Source: a virus. From it: a stretch of 60,992 nt of DNA. A program made the position numbers and the translations under genes. Positions 23,502-32,960 of this stretch are shown one piece after another. Location: positions 1 through 60,992 of IMG/VR virus record IMGVR_UViG_3300030202_000714, one strand, 5' to 3'. The notes beneath the pieces are model-generated. The model was given only the letters and a program-made list of their open reading frames with translations. It was not told the DNA's origin and did not search any database. Numbering within the stretch: the stretch's first letter is position 1; each line of letters starts with the position of its first letter.

Positions 23502-25262
23502 ATGGCAGTTCCTGCAAGTGGTAATCAGTTAAGTTTACTTAAAATAGCAAAAGAAAAAGTGGCTGATGATTATAATTCATCTAGTCCTGTTCAAAGTGCT
23601 ATAAGTTTAAAGCATGTAACTATAGGTGGCAATGATGGTGTTCATATGCACTCAGGTACTAGTTTTGATGTAACTAATGCCATTAGCCCCTCACACCCTG
23701 ACAACGAAGCTAGTTATGGCATGTCTGAGTTTTACAGTTATGACCATGATTTTGCAGCGCCAGGTTGTAATATAGCTTATTACGAAGGTAGCCAAGGAAC
23801 ATTTAATTATCCTATAAATTTAGGTAGTGCACAAGGAACTGTCACAATTGAATATCAATCTTTTGTAATACCAGATAAATTTGTATTTACATGGAATGGT
23901 AATACATACACAAGCGGTAGCACAAGTGGTAATTACGATGGATGGGTTGGTGGTCAAAGCTATTTATCCGCTTTAAGAGCCGCAACAGGTATTAGTGGTT
24001 TAGAAATAACAACTCATACAGGTGGACCTTATCCAGGTTCCTCAAGTAGTAGTCAGAATAGACAACTAGGAGGTAGAGGAGCAATTACATTTAATAAAAA
24101 CGCATCAGCTGGAAGTATGGTAGCTACTGTATCAGCGCCGTTAAGTAATACAGCTTGGTGGTTTAGTGTAAGTTGCCCTGGTCAAACAGTAGTCGTTGAC
24201 TCAACAAACGGTATTGGTATTGCACCTAGTATAACGGCGAGTAATGGTCAAGTTAGTTCAACTTCAATACAAATGTATGGTAATGTAACTGATAAAGGTA
24301 AAACAAGTAATTTTAGCACAACTGGAACTATATCAGCCAAAGGTTTTGTAGTTTTACCAGCTTCAAACTCTACTGCTCAATTTTACAAAGACACGTCAGG
24401 TGTTACTGTTATCAATGAAGATGATAGTACAATAAATACAACAGGTAGTTTTAATGAAAGTATAACTGGCTTAACAGTAGGTACACCTTCTATAGGTGCT
24501 GTAACAACATCTAGCATTGATGAAGATGAATTCGATGTTAGTTATAACTTATCTAGTGTTGGCGCATCACCAAACGCTTTTAGAGCTTGGGCTACTAATA
24601 CAGCTGGTACTACATATAGTGAAATTAAAAACTTAAGTAATACGGGTGAAGTAGCTGAGCATGGTGTTGTTTTTTGTAATCAAGCTTTTAGTTCTACACC
24701 TACAGCAGCTATATCGCTTGGTGTTTTAGATGATTCAACTGGATGTCAATTCACTCAAGTAGCTGGTACAACAACGACTACCGGTACTAAAACTGATACA
24801 ATACAAGAAGGCAGTGTTAGTTTACTAGCTAATAACACGTATAGAATTAGATCAGTATGTAGACAGGGTAGCACTGCAACTCATGGATCTATATCATCAT
24901 TTACAGTTCCTGCTAGTAATGATTTTAGCTCAACAATAACAACAGGAAGTAGTAGTTTTTACTCAACTACTTTTCATGGTTATATAACATCACCAGTTAC
25001 AGCTGGTAGCATGAGTAATAAGAGTTTTAATGGAGTATTAATAACTGGCATGTATTGGCAAAACAGTTCATCTGGTACAGATTATTTGTATATATATTTT
25101 AATGGAACAAAACCTAGTTGGAGTGCTTTAAGCATAAATGGACAGAGTATGGGAGCATCTAGTGCTTGGACAAGTATTAACAATGTTGCATGGAGAAAGG
25201 TATATACAAGTAACATATTTGGAAGTAATGGAAGTAGTATCTCTGTTACAGCCTCATATTAA
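23502..25262 (+). CDS. Virion surface or fibre protein, 586 residues
   Basis: The N-terminal ~80 residues (GNQLSLLKIAKEKVADDYNS, then SLKHVTIGGNDGVHMHSG) are followed by Ser/Thr/Gly-rich beta repeats that look like Ig or fibronectin-type units (SGVTVINEDDSTINTTGS; GVVFCNQAFSSTPTAAI; FTVPASNDFSSTITTGS). The C-terminus is a beta domain (SGTDYLYIYFNGTKPSWSAL). Probably a short fibre or decoration. It is the last gene of the adhesin run, followed by a 60-bp gap. Confidence 0.65.
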   Translation: MAVPASGNQLSLLKIAKEKVADDYNSSSPVQSAISLKHVTIGGNDGVHMHSGTSFDVTNAISPSHPDNEASYGMSEFYSYDHDFAAPGCNIAYYEGSQGTFNYPINLGSAQGTVTIEYQSFVIPDKFVFTWNGNTYTSGSTSGNYDGWVGGQSYLSALRAATGISGLEITTHTGGPYPGSSSSSQNRQLGGRGAITFNKNASAGSMVATVSAPLSNTAWWFSVSCPGQTVVVDSTNGIGIAPSITASNGQVSSTSIQMYGNVTDKGKTSNFSTTGTISAKGFVVLPASNSTAQFYKDTSGVTVINEDDSTINTTGSFNESITGLTVGTPSIGAVTTSSIDEDEFDVSYNLSSVGASPNAFRAWATNTAGTTYSEIKNLSNTGEVAEHGVVFCNQAFSSTPTAAISLGVLDDSTGCQFTQVAGTTTTTGTKTDTIQEGSVSLLANNTYRIRSVCRQGSTATHGSISSFTVPASNDFSSTITTGSSSFYSTTFHGYITSPVTAGSMSNKSFNGVLITGMYWQNSSSGTDYLYIYFNGTKPSWSALSINGQSMGASSAWTSINNVAWRKVYTSNIFGSNGSSISVTASY

Positions 25263-25322
25263 AGTAAAAAACGTGAAAATAGCGTAATAATATAAACATA
25301 GAAATAACTTAAAATTTAAAAA

Positions 25323-25694
25323 ATGGCATTACAAGGAAAATTTGCATGGAAAGGTATTGAACTATCTGATGCGTATATTACTATAAATGAAGCTACATGT
25401 AAATGTGTATATAACTCTAAAATGATTGTAAAAACACCTGAGGTGTTAAATGAAGACGGCAGTGTTAAGACTGAAGCTGTTATGGAAAAAGAAATAACAA
25501 AAGTTCTTCATGGAAACTTTACAGCTTATATATATAAAGACAAAGCTTCTAAAGAAGCTAATCCTGATGAGGTTTTAGATACAATATTTAGTTATTATAC
25601 ACCTAAACATAACACATCAGCTAAAAATGATGTTGCACAAGCTTATGCTGCTTTAAAAGCATTAGAAGCGTATAAAGATCTTGCTGACGCTTAA
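25323..25694 (+). CDS. Conserved-looking small virion or assembly protein, 123 residues
   Basis: Alpha/beta protein: FAWKGIELSDAYITINEATC, VYNSKMIVKTPEVLNEDGS, FTAYIYKDKASKEANPDEV, ending in an Ala-rich helix (AQAYAALKALEAYKDLADA). The KGIELSDAYI phrase resembles small proteins in the structural regions of marine phages (from memory, not searched). It opens the morphogenesis cluster after a 60-bp gap containing an A/T-rich possible promoter. Confidence 0.55.
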   Translation: MALQGKFAWKGIELSDAYITINEATCKCVYNSKMIVKTPEVLNEDGSVKTEAVMEKEITKVLHGNFTAYIYKDKASKEANPDEVLDTIFSYYTPKHNTSAKNDVAQAYAALKALEAYKDLADA

Positions 25695-25720
25695 TAGCGA
25701 GACAAATTAAATTTAATAAA

Positions 25721-26005
25721 ATGAAAGACGTAAAAGTAGAAGACATCGCTAAAGATGTAAAAAAGATTACTGATGAAGAATTAAAATCAGTACAAGATAA
25801 GGTAAATAAAATAAATCAAGCTCAAATGCAAGTTGGTGGTTTAGAGGTGCAAAAAAATGTAGCTTTAGAAACTTTAAAAGGTTTGCAAATGGATTTACAA
25901 GTAATTCAAAAAGATCTTGAAGAAAAATATGGTAAAGTATCTGTTAACTTAACTGATGGTACTATATCTGAAATACCTGAAGATGAGACTGATAAGAAAG
26001 ATTAG
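25721..26005 (+). CDS. Coiled-coil protein, 94 residues
   Basis: Residues 15-75 are a continuous heptad-like helix (DEELKSVQDKVNKINQAQM; LETLKGLQMDLQVIQKDLEE), followed by a short acidic tail (EIPEDETDKKD). Such proteins are common just upstream of the terminase genes of this phage type and may be assembly factors. Overlaps the next gene, whose best start is at 25983. No enzymatic motif. Confidence 0.6.
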   Translation: MKDVKVEDIAKDVKKITDEELKSVQDKVNKINQAQMQVGGLEVQKNVALETLKGLQMDLQVIQKDLEEKYGKVSVNLTDGTISEIPEDETDKKD

Positions 26006-26201
26006 TATCGGTAAAGATTACAAAAATGAAGCTATGCACTACTCCGTAGATCAAGAGGTTTACGGAGGGCATATCATCGATTGTATAGTTGAGGAAGACG
26101 ACAAATACAGTGTTTATATTAAAAAAGAAAACGAGGTTTTACCTTGGAAAGATTTTAATAAAAACATGGCTATAGCTGTTGAGTACAATTTAGAATATTA
26201 A
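25983..26201 (+). CDS. Hypothetical protein, 72 residues
   Basis: Beta-rich small protein (KISIGKDYKNEAMHYSVDQE; HIIDCIVEEDDKYSVYIKKE). The internal ATG at 25983 is preferred because the nine codons upstream lie inside the preceding gene and look random. It ends on a 1-bp overlap with the following gene. No known family. Confidence 0.6.
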   Translation: MRLIRKISIGKDYKNEAMHYSVDQEVYGGHIIDCIVEEDDKYSVYIKKENEVLPWKDFNKNMAIAVEYNLEY

Positions 26202-26797
26202 TGCAAGGTCTTTATTATTTTGTAGTTAAACCAGTAAATTCAAGATATAACAATATTAAGAAAATAGGTGATAAATCACTTATTACAAATACTGAGAATT
26301 TTACACATCAAAATGTAAATAGAAACGCTATAGTTATATCTACACCTAAAGGTTTTGAAACTAATATAAATATAGGTGATGAAATTATCGTTCATCATAA
26401 TGTTTTTAGAAGGTGGAAAGATATAAGAGGCGTAGAGCAAAATAGTAAAGGATATTTTGAAGAAGATAAATATTTTGTTCAACTAGATCAAATATACTTA
26501 TATAAAAATAACAACACTTGGAAATCAGTAGATGAGTATTGTTTTGTTAAACCAATACATGCTATTGATAATTTTAGTATAGAAAAAGAGCAACCATTAA
26601 TTGGTGTTTTAAAATATACCAACAATCACGAATATTTAAATACTTTAAAACCTGGTGATTTAGTAGGATTCGTACCTCGTAGTGAATACGAGTTTATAAT
26701 AAACGATGAGCGTTTATATAGAGTTCAAACAAGTGCAATTACAATTAAATATGAATATCAAGGAAAAGAAAGAGAATATAATCCAAGCTGGTTATAA
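26201..26797 (+). CDS. Beta-barrel protein, possibly two GroES-like halves, 198 residues
   Basis: Two similar halves are visible. Residues 1-100 read VVKPVNSRYNNIKKIG, AIVISTPKGFE, INIGDEIIVHHNVFRR, KYFVQLDQIYLY. Residues 105-198 read FVKPIHAIDNF, PLIGVLKYTN, LKPGDLVGFVPRSEYEF, LYRVQTSAITIKYE. Each half has the GroES order of strand, loop, glycine turn before a GD-[EL]-[IV] strand, and terminal strand. A tandem GroES-like fold is inference. It may be a phage co-chaperonin variant or a structural adaptor. It overlaps the next gene's 5' end. Confidence 0.5.
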   Translation: MQGLYYFVVKPVNSRYNNIKKIGDKSLITNTENFTHQNVNRNAIVISTPKGFETNINIGDEIIVHHNVFRRWKDIRGVEQNSKGYFEEDKYFVQLDQIYLYKNNNTWKSVDEYCFVKPIHAIDNFSIEKEQPLIGVLKYTNNHEYLNTLKPGDLVGFVPRSEYEFIINDERLYRVQTSAITIKYEYQGKEREYNPSWL

Positions 26798-27026
26798 AGC
26801 TGTAGAGGAGTTAGTTAAAGTTGCTAAAGAGCCTATTGTTGATAGTGATGATGATATATCTGCAGATAGATTAAAAAATGCAGCAGCAACAAAAAAACTA
26901 GCTATATTTGACGCTTTTGAAATATTAACTAGGATACAGACTGAGCAAAGCATGATAGATGGAAAGCCAGTTGAAGAAACTAAAAAACAAACATTTAGTG
27001 GATTTGCTGAAAAAAGATCTAAGTAA
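26751..27026 (+). CDS. Candidate small terminase subunit, 91 residues
   Basis: Helical protein directly upstream of the large terminase (1-bp overlap). NIIQAGYKAVEELVKVA is followed by an acidic patch (VDSDDDISADRL) and a long helix (AATKKLAIFDAFEILTRIQT). Size, helical content and position fit a small terminase subunit, which selects DNA for packaging. The ATG at 26751 is chosen over one at 26706 because the latter adds 15 residues overlapping the previous gene. No HTH motif can be assigned with confidence. Confidence 0.5.
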   Translation: MNIKEKKENIIQAGYKAVEELVKVAKEPIVDSDDDISADRLKNAAATKKLAIFDAFEILTRIQTEQSMIDGKPVEETKKQTFSGFAEKRSK

Positions 27027-29236
27027 TGTATCAGCAAAGTTTATATAGTATTATACAACCTATAAAGTTAAACACTATTAAGAGGTTGAATAAAAAAAAG
27101 GCTTGGAAATATGGTTACAATAAAGAAAATGATGTTGTTGTAATTAGTAAGACAGGACAGATAGGCGATGTGTATAGCATACAAGGTTTGAAAATAGCTT
27201 TGCCAAAAGTTCCAAAAGAAGTACACGTATTTAAGAATAATACTTGGCAGGTAACAGAATACCCTAAAGAGCTAAATAGAATTAAAACAATATTTGATTG
27301 GCGTGAGTATCCAGAGGACTTTAAAAAAAAGTATATTGGTTATATAGAAAATGAGTTTACGAAAAGAGAAAATGGTTTCTGGTTTAGTAATAATGATATA
27401 CCTACTTACATTACTGGCACACATTATATGTATCTTCAGTGGTCTAAAATTGATGTAGGACATCCAGATTTTAGAGAAGCAAATAGATTATTTTATATAT
27501 TCTGGGAAGCTTGTAAAGCTGATAATAGATGTTATGGTATGTGTTATCTTAAGAATAGACGATCTGGTTTTTCGTTTATGGCATCTGGTGAGACAGTTAA
27601 TTTAGCTACTATATCTAGTGACGCTAGATTTGGTATACTATCTAAATCTGGTCCTGATGCTAAAAAGATGTTTACAGACAAGGTAGTACCAATATCAGTT
27701 AACTATCCTTTCTTTTTTAAACCGATTCAAGATGGTATGGATCGACCTAAAACTGAGCTAGCGTATAGAGTACCAGCTAGTAAGTTAACAAGAAGAAACA
27801 TTACATCTACTGAAAACAGGCCTGAGGAATTAACAGGATTAGACACAACTATTGACTGGAAAAATACAGGTGATAATAGTTATGATGGTGAAAAATTAAA
27901 ACTGTTAGTACATGATGAGAGTGGTAAGTGGGAGAGACCAAACAATATATTAAACAACTGGCGTGTAACAAAAACTACATTAAGATTAGGTAGTAGAATT
28001 ATTGGTAAGTGTATGATGGGGTCAACATCAAATGCTTTAGATAAAGGAGGTGATAACTTTAAAAAACTATATTATGATTCAGACGTTACCAAAAGAAACC
28101 GCAATGGACAGACTAGCTCGGGATTATATAGTTTGTTCATACCTATGGAATGGAACTACGAAGGATTCATTGATTCTAATGGAATACCTGTATTCGAAAC
28201 GCCAACAGAAGAGGTTAAGGGACCATTTGGAGACTATATAGATATAGGTGTTATTGATCATTGGCAAAACGAAGCCGATGGATTAAAGAATGATCAAGAC
28301 GCATTAAATGAATTTTATAGACAATTTCCAAGAACTGAAGAACATGCTTTCAGAGATGAAACTAAAAACAGTATATTTAATTTAGTAAAAATATACGAGC
28401 AAATAGATATAAATGAAGAGGTTGCTAATTATAGTAGAGGTAATTTCCAATGGGCAGGTGGTATAAAAGATACTACTGTTAGGTTTTTACCAAATCAACA
28501 AGGTAGATTTAATATATCTTGGACCCCACCACTTCATCTACAAAATAAACAAGTAGTTAAAAACGGTTTAAAATATCCTGGTAATGAACACATGGGTGCT
28601 TTTGGTTGTGATAGCTACGATATATCAGGTACAGTTGATGGTAAAGGTTCTAAAGGAGCTTTACACGGATTAACAAAGTTTAGCATGGAAGATGCCCCTG
28701 CTAATTCTTTTTTCTTAGAGTACTTAGCTAGACCTCAGACATCCGAGATGTTCTTTGAGGACGTTCTAATGGCTTTAGTATTTTATGGGATGCCAATACT
28801 CGCTGAGAACAATAAACCTCGTCTATTGTATTATTTAAAAAGACGTGGTTATAGAGGTTATTCAATGAATAGACCTGATAAAGTTTGGAATAAATTATCT
28901 GTAGCAGAAAAAGAAGTTGGTGGAATGCCTAATTCAAGTGAAGATATTAAACAAGCTCACGCTGCTGCGATTGAAATGTATATAAATGATCATGTAGGTT
29001 TAAAAGCTGATGGTGAATATGGAGACATGGTATTTAACAACACATTAAATGATTGGGCTGGTTTTGATATAACAAGAAGAACTAAGTATGATGCAACAAT
29101 TAGTAGTGGTTTAGCTATTATGGCTTGTAATAGACATTTATACAACCCAAGATCAAATGTACAAAGAGATAAAATAAACTTAAAAATAGCTAAATATAAA
29201 AATAAAGGCTATAATTCAAAATTAATAAAACAATAA
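27026..29236 (+). CDS. terL: Terminase large subunit
   Basis: 736 residues; the packaging motor ATPase and nuclease. The ATPase half shows a divergent Walker A (YLKNRRSGFSF, 175-185) in which the usual GK[ST] is replaced, a clean Walker B (LKLLVHDES, Asp297-Glu298), and a coupling-motif region (GSTSNALDKGGDNFKKLYY). The nuclease half has GAFGCDSYDISG (Asp529, Asp532) and FYGMPILAENNKP followed by LLYYLKRRGYRGY, which resembles crAss-like phage terminases. It packs DNA into the prohead through the portal encoded next. It starts on a 1-bp overlap with the putative small subunit. Confidence 0.92.
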   Translation: MYQQSLYSIIQPIKLNTIKRLNKKKAWKYGYNKENDVVVISKTGQIGDVYSIQGLKIALPKVPKEVHVFKNNTWQVTEYPKELNRIKTIFDWREYPEDFKKKYIGYIENEFTKRENGFWFSNNDIPTYITGTHYMYLQWSKIDVGHPDFREANRLFYIFWEACKADNRCYGMCYLKNRRSGFSFMASGETVNLATISSDARFGILSKSGPDAKKMFTDKVVPISVNYPFFFKPIQDGMDRPKTELAYRVPASKLTRRNITSTENRPEELTGLDTTIDWKNTGDNSYDGEKLKLLVHDESGKWERPNNILNNWRVTKTTLRLGSRIIGKCMMGSTSNALDKGGDNFKKLYYDSDVTKRNRNGQTSSGLYSLFIPMEWNYEGFIDSNGIPVFETPTEEVKGPFGDYIDIGVIDHWQNEADGLKNDQDALNEFYRQFPRTEEHAFRDETKNSIFNLVKIYEQIDINEEVANYSRGNFQWAGGIKDTTVRFLPNQQGRFNISWTPPLHLQNKQVVKNGLKYPGNEHMGAFGCDSYDISGTVDGKGSKGALHGLTKFSMEDAPANSFFLEYLARPQTSEMFFEDVLMALVFYGMPILAENNKPRLLYYLKRRGYRGYSMNRPDKVWNKLSVAEKEVGGMPNSSEDIKQAHAAAIEMYINDHVGLKADGEYGDMVFNNTLNDWAGFDITRRTKYDATISSGLAIMACNRHLYNPRSNVQRDKINLKIAKYKNKGYNSKLIKQ

Positions 29237-29237
29237 T

Positions 29238-31664
29238 ATGGCTGAGTCTTACATGAGCAATTATTTTCCTAGTCAAGTTGTAAGCGACAAAGAGAAGATG
29301 TCTTTAAAATATGGTTTAAAGATAGGTAAAGCTATTGAAAGCGAGTGGTTTAAAAGAGACTCTGGCACAAATAGATTTGCTAGCAACCAAAACAACTTCC
29401 ACAAACTTAGACTTTACGCTAGGGGAGAACAAGCTATTCAAAAATATAAAGATGAATTATCAATTAACGGTGATTTATCATATCTTAATTTAGATTGGAA
29501 ACCAGTACCTATTATACCTAAATTTGTAGATATAGTAGTAAATGGCATATCAGAAAGAACTTTTGATATAAAAGCATATACACAGGATCCATATGGTGTT
29601 GATAAGAGAACTAAATATATGGAAGGTATATTAGCTGATATGAGATCTCAAGAGTTAAATGAATTTGCAGCAGAGGCTTTTGGTGTAAATTTACAATCAA
29701 GTAACGCTAACCCTTTACCTGATAACGAGGAAGAGCTACAGTTACACATGCAGTTAAATTATAAACAAGCTGTTGAAATAGCAGAAGAGCAAGCTATAAA
29801 TGTTTTATTAGATGGTAATAGATATGAGTTAGTCCGTAAAAAGGTTAACTATGATTTATGCGTTTTAGGTATAGGTTGTGTTAAAAATACTTTTAACAAA
29901 GCTGAGGGTGTTAAAGTAGAATATGTTGATCCTGCTAACGTAGTATATTCATATACTGAAGACCCGTATTTTGAGGATATATACTACTTTGGTGAGATTA
30001 AAACTCTACCTATAAACGAATTAATTAAAGAGTTTCCTCATTTAACAGAACAAGAATTAAAAAGTTTACATAACCAAGGTCATCAAACTACAGGTTTTTA
30101 TAATAGAAGTTTAGCTGAATCAGTTAATCAAGATAAAAATCAAATACAAGTTTTATATTTTAATTATAAAACTTATATGAATCAGGTTTATAAAACTAAA
30201 GAAACTTCTACAGGTGCTCACAAGGTTATAGTTAAAGATGACGAGTTTAATCCACCTACAGAATTATTAGAGGAAAGATTTGGTAAATTATCTAAACAAA
30301 TAGAAGTTTTATTTGAAGGTGCCATGGTTCTAGGTACTAAACAAATGTTAAGATGGAATTTAGCTAGCAACATGATGAGACCTAAGAGTGATTATACTAA
30401 AGTTAAAATGAATTATAGTATTGTTGCTCCTAGAATGTATAAAGGCAAAATAGAATCTTTAGTTAGTAGAATTACTACATTTGCTGATATGATTCAAATA
30501 ACACACCTTAAAATTCAACAGGTGATGTCTAGAATGGTTCCAGATGGTATATATTTAGACGCTGATGGATTAGCTGAAATAGATTTAGGTAATGGAACTA
30601 ATTATAATCCACAAGAAGCATTAAACATGTTTTTCCAAACTGGTAGTATAATTGGTAGATCATTTACATCTGATGGTGATATGAACCCAGGTAAAGTACC
30701 TATTCAAGAAATACAGAGTGGTGCTGGTGGTGCTAAATTACAGTCTCTAATACAAACGTATAACTATTATCTACAAATGATAAGAGACGTGACCGGATTA
30801 AATGAAGCAAGAGATGGTAGTATGCCAGATGCTAAAACATTAGTTGGTGTACAGAAATTAGCCGCAGCTAATAGTAACACAGCAACAAGACATATATTAC
30901 AAGCTGGTTTGTTTTTAACAACTGAATTAGCAGAATGTTTATCATTAAGAATATCTGATATACTAGAATACTCACCTACAAAAGACGCTTTTGTTCAAAA
31001 GTTAGGTAGACATAATGTTGCTACTTTAAAAGAAATGGCTGATTTACATTTATATGATTTTGGAATTTTTATAGAATTATCACCAGATGAAGAAGAAAAA
31101 GCAATGCTTGAAAATAATATTCAACAAGCACTACAACAACAAGGTATAAACCTAGAAGATGCTATTGATATTAGAGAAATAAAAAATGTTAAACTTGCAA
31201 ACCAGTTATTAAAACTAAAACGTAAGAGAAAAGCTGAAGAAGATGCAGCGGCTCAGCAAGCTAATATACAACAGCAAGCACAAGCCAATGCTCAAGCTCA
31301 GCAAGTTGCAGCTCAAGCAGAAGCACAAAAAAATCAAGTTGTAACGCAGAATCAAATGCAGTTAGAACAAACAAAGTCTCAACTTGAAACAGAAAAAATG
31401 ATTAAAGAAGCTCAGTTAAAGAAAGAGTTAATGAATCATGAATTTCAACTTAACATGCAGATAGAGCAAATGAAGGCTCAAACAGCAAAAGCAAGTGAAG
31501 ATAATAAAGAAAACCGTAAGGACGAAAGAACTAAAATCCAAGCGAGTCAACAATCTGAATTAATAGATCAAAGAAAAAGTAATAAACCACCTAAAAACTT
31601 TGAATCTTCAGGTAATGATATAATGGGTGGTGGGTTCGGCATGAATGCCTTTGAACCAAAATAA
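29238..31664 (+). CDS. Portal protein
   Basis: 808 residues, immediately after terL (1-bp gap). The core has alpha/beta portal-like sections (NLDWKPVPIIPKFVDIVVNG near 85-105; DLCVLGIGCVKNTFNKAEG near 210; AQTYNYYL-type helices near 505; RDVTGLNEARDGSMPDAKTL near 520-540). The C-terminal ~170 residues are a Gln/Ala/Lys-rich helical barrel or coiled coil. Length is close to that of crAss-like phage portals and longer than T7's. It forms the 12-fold channel for DNA entry and exit. Identification is from position, size and layout. Confidence 0.85.
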   Translation: MAESYMSNYFPSQVVSDKEKMSLKYGLKIGKAIESEWFKRDSGTNRFASNQNNFHKLRLYARGEQAIQKYKDELSINGDLSYLNLDWKPVPIIPKFVDIVVNGISERTFDIKAYTQDPYGVDKRTKYMEGILADMRSQELNEFAAEAFGVNLQSSNANPLPDNEEELQLHMQLNYKQAVEIAEEQAINVLLDGNRYELVRKKVNYDLCVLGIGCVKNTFNKAEGVKVEYVDPANVVYSYTEDPYFEDIYYFGEIKTLPINELIKEFPHLTEQELKSLHNQGHQTTGFYNRSLAESVNQDKNQIQVLYFNYKTYMNQVYKTKETSTGAHKVIVKDDEFNPPTELLEERFGKLSKQIEVLFEGAMVLGTKQMLRWNLASNMMRPKSDYTKVKMNYSIVAPRMYKGKIESLVSRITTFADMIQITHLKIQQVMSRMVPDGIYLDADGLAEIDLGNGTNYNPQEALNMFFQTGSIIGRSFTSDGDMNPGKVPIQEIQSGAGGAKLQSLIQTYNYYLQMIRDVTGLNEARDGSMPDAKTLVGVQKLAAANSNTATRHILQAGLFLTTELAECLSLRISDILEYSPTKDAFVQKLGRHNVATLKEMADLHLYDFGIFIELSPDEEEKAMLENNIQQALQQQGINLEDAIDIREIKNVKLANQLLKLKRKRKAEEDAAAQQANIQQQAQANAQAQQVAAQAEAQKNQVVTQNQMQLEQTKSQLETEKMIKEAQLKKELMNHEFQLNMQIEQMKAQTAKASEDNKENRKDERTKIQASQQSELIDQRKSNKPPKNFESSGNDIMGGGFGMNAFEPK

Positions 31665-31690
31665 TTTGTTTAATTTTATAATATTATATT

Positions 31691-32941
31691 ATGGCTAAAA
31701 AAGAAAAAGCTAAGGCGGTCGAAGAGATCGTTGAAGAAACACAAGAACAGCCTGTTGCTGAAGAGCAAAAGGTTGAGGAACCATCTAATCCTAATGAGGT
31801 TAAAGAAGATGGTACTATAAAAGTAGATTTAGATAAATGGGCTAAGGTTAGTAAAAAAGAAGATACTGATGTAGCTAAAGTTGATTTATCTGAGAAGAAA
31901 GAAGAAGAACAACCAAAAGAAGAAGTAAAAGAAGAAGTAAAAGAAGAACCTGTTGAAGAGGTTAAGGAAGAAGAAAAAACAGAAGAAGTGGTTGAAGAAA
32001 TACCAGCTGTTGAAGAAATTACTGAAATAGAGGTTGAAGAAAAAGTTGAAGAGGTTAAAGAAGCAGTTGAAGAAGCTGTTGCTGAAGCTAAAGAAACTGG
32101 TGAACCACTACCTGAAAATATACAAAAGGTAGTTGAATTCATTAATGAAACAGGAGGTACTCTTGATGATTATGTTAGATTAAATCAAGATTATGACAAG
32201 TTTGATGATAATGAACTCGTAAACGAGTACTTAAAACAAACTAAACCTCATTTAACAGATGAAGAAAGAGTTTTCGTTATGGAAGACTTGTATTCTTATA
32301 ATGAAGATGAGGACGATCCTAAAGACATTAGAAGAAAAAAACTGGCATTAAAAGAGCAAGTTGCGAATGCCAAAAGCCACTTGGACGGGCAAAAGTCCAA
32401 ATATTACGCTGAAGTCAAAGCTGGTTCAAGATTAAATCCTGAACAACAAAAAGCTGTTGACTTCTTTAATCGATATAATGAAGACGCTAAAGCTGTTGAA
32501 AAGAATAAGTCGATCTTTGAGAAAAAGTCAAATGAAGTTTTTAACAATGAATTCAAAGGTTTTGAATATAAAGTTGGTGAAAAACGTTTCAGACTTAATG
32601 TTAAAGAAGCTGATAAGGTTAAAGATAACCAAATGAACATTAACAACTTCGTGAGTAAATTTACTAATAAAGATACTCAAGTTGTTGAAGATGCCAAGGG
32701 TTATCATAAATCACTTTTTACAGCAATGAACCCTGATTTAGTTGCAAATCATTTTTATCAACAAGGTAAAGCTGATGCTATAAAAGAAAGTATGGCTAAA
32801 GCTAAAAATGTTGACATGTCTGCTAGACAAACTAACACTAACGTTATTCAGTCTGGTGGTATGAGTGTAAGAGCTATATCTGGTGATTCATCTAGTGACT
32901 TTAAAGTAAAGATTGGGAGAAATCCAAATAAAATAAGTTAA
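31691..32941 (+). CDS. Scaffold-like protein with acidic tail, 416 residues
   Basis: The first ~140 residues are an extreme Glu/Lys/Val low-complexity region (VEEIVEETQEQ, EEVKEEVKEEPVEEVKEEE), probably extended. The rest is helical and charged (EELV-rich, then RRKKLALKEQVANAKSHLDG, GSRLNPEQQKAVDFFNRYN). Position between portal and capsid genes and high helical content fit an internal scaffold protein that guides prohead assembly and is then removed. The short C-terminal segment (SDFKVKIGRNPNKIS) may contact the capsid protein. A Ser-rich antisense frame here is an artefact. Confidence 0.7.
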   Translation: MAKKEKAKAVEEIVEETQEQPVAEEQKVEEPSNPNEVKEDGTIKVDLDKWAKVSKKEDTDVAKVDLSEKKEEEQPKEEVKEEVKEEPVEEVKEEEKTEEVVEEIPAVEEITEIEVEEKVEEVKEAVEEAVAEAKETGEPLPENIQKVVEFINETGGTLDDYVRLNQDYDKFDDNELVNEYLKQTKPHLTDEERVFVMEDLYSYNEDEDDPKDIRRKKLALKEQVANAKSHLDGQKSKYYAEVKAGSRLNPEQQKAVDFFNRYNEDAKAVEKNKSIFEKKSNEVFNNEFKGFEYKVGEKRFRLNVKEADKVKDNQMNINNFVSKFTNKDTQVVEDAKGYHKSLFTAMNPDLVANHFYQQGKADAIKESMAKAKNVDMSARQTNTNVIQSGGMSVRAISGDSSSDFKVKIGRNPNKIS

Positions 32942-32960
32942 ACATTAAAAATTAAAAGTT

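Noticed and set aside
9261-25262. Diversity-generating retroelement acting on the fibre genes
   Set aside because: No reverse transcriptase gene or template/variable repeat pair was seen in the window.
31684-32142. Antisense Ser-rich 152-residue frame opposite the scaffold gene
   Set aside because: It is the reverse reading of the Glu/Val/Lys repeats, which gives Ser/Thr/Phe codons without stops.
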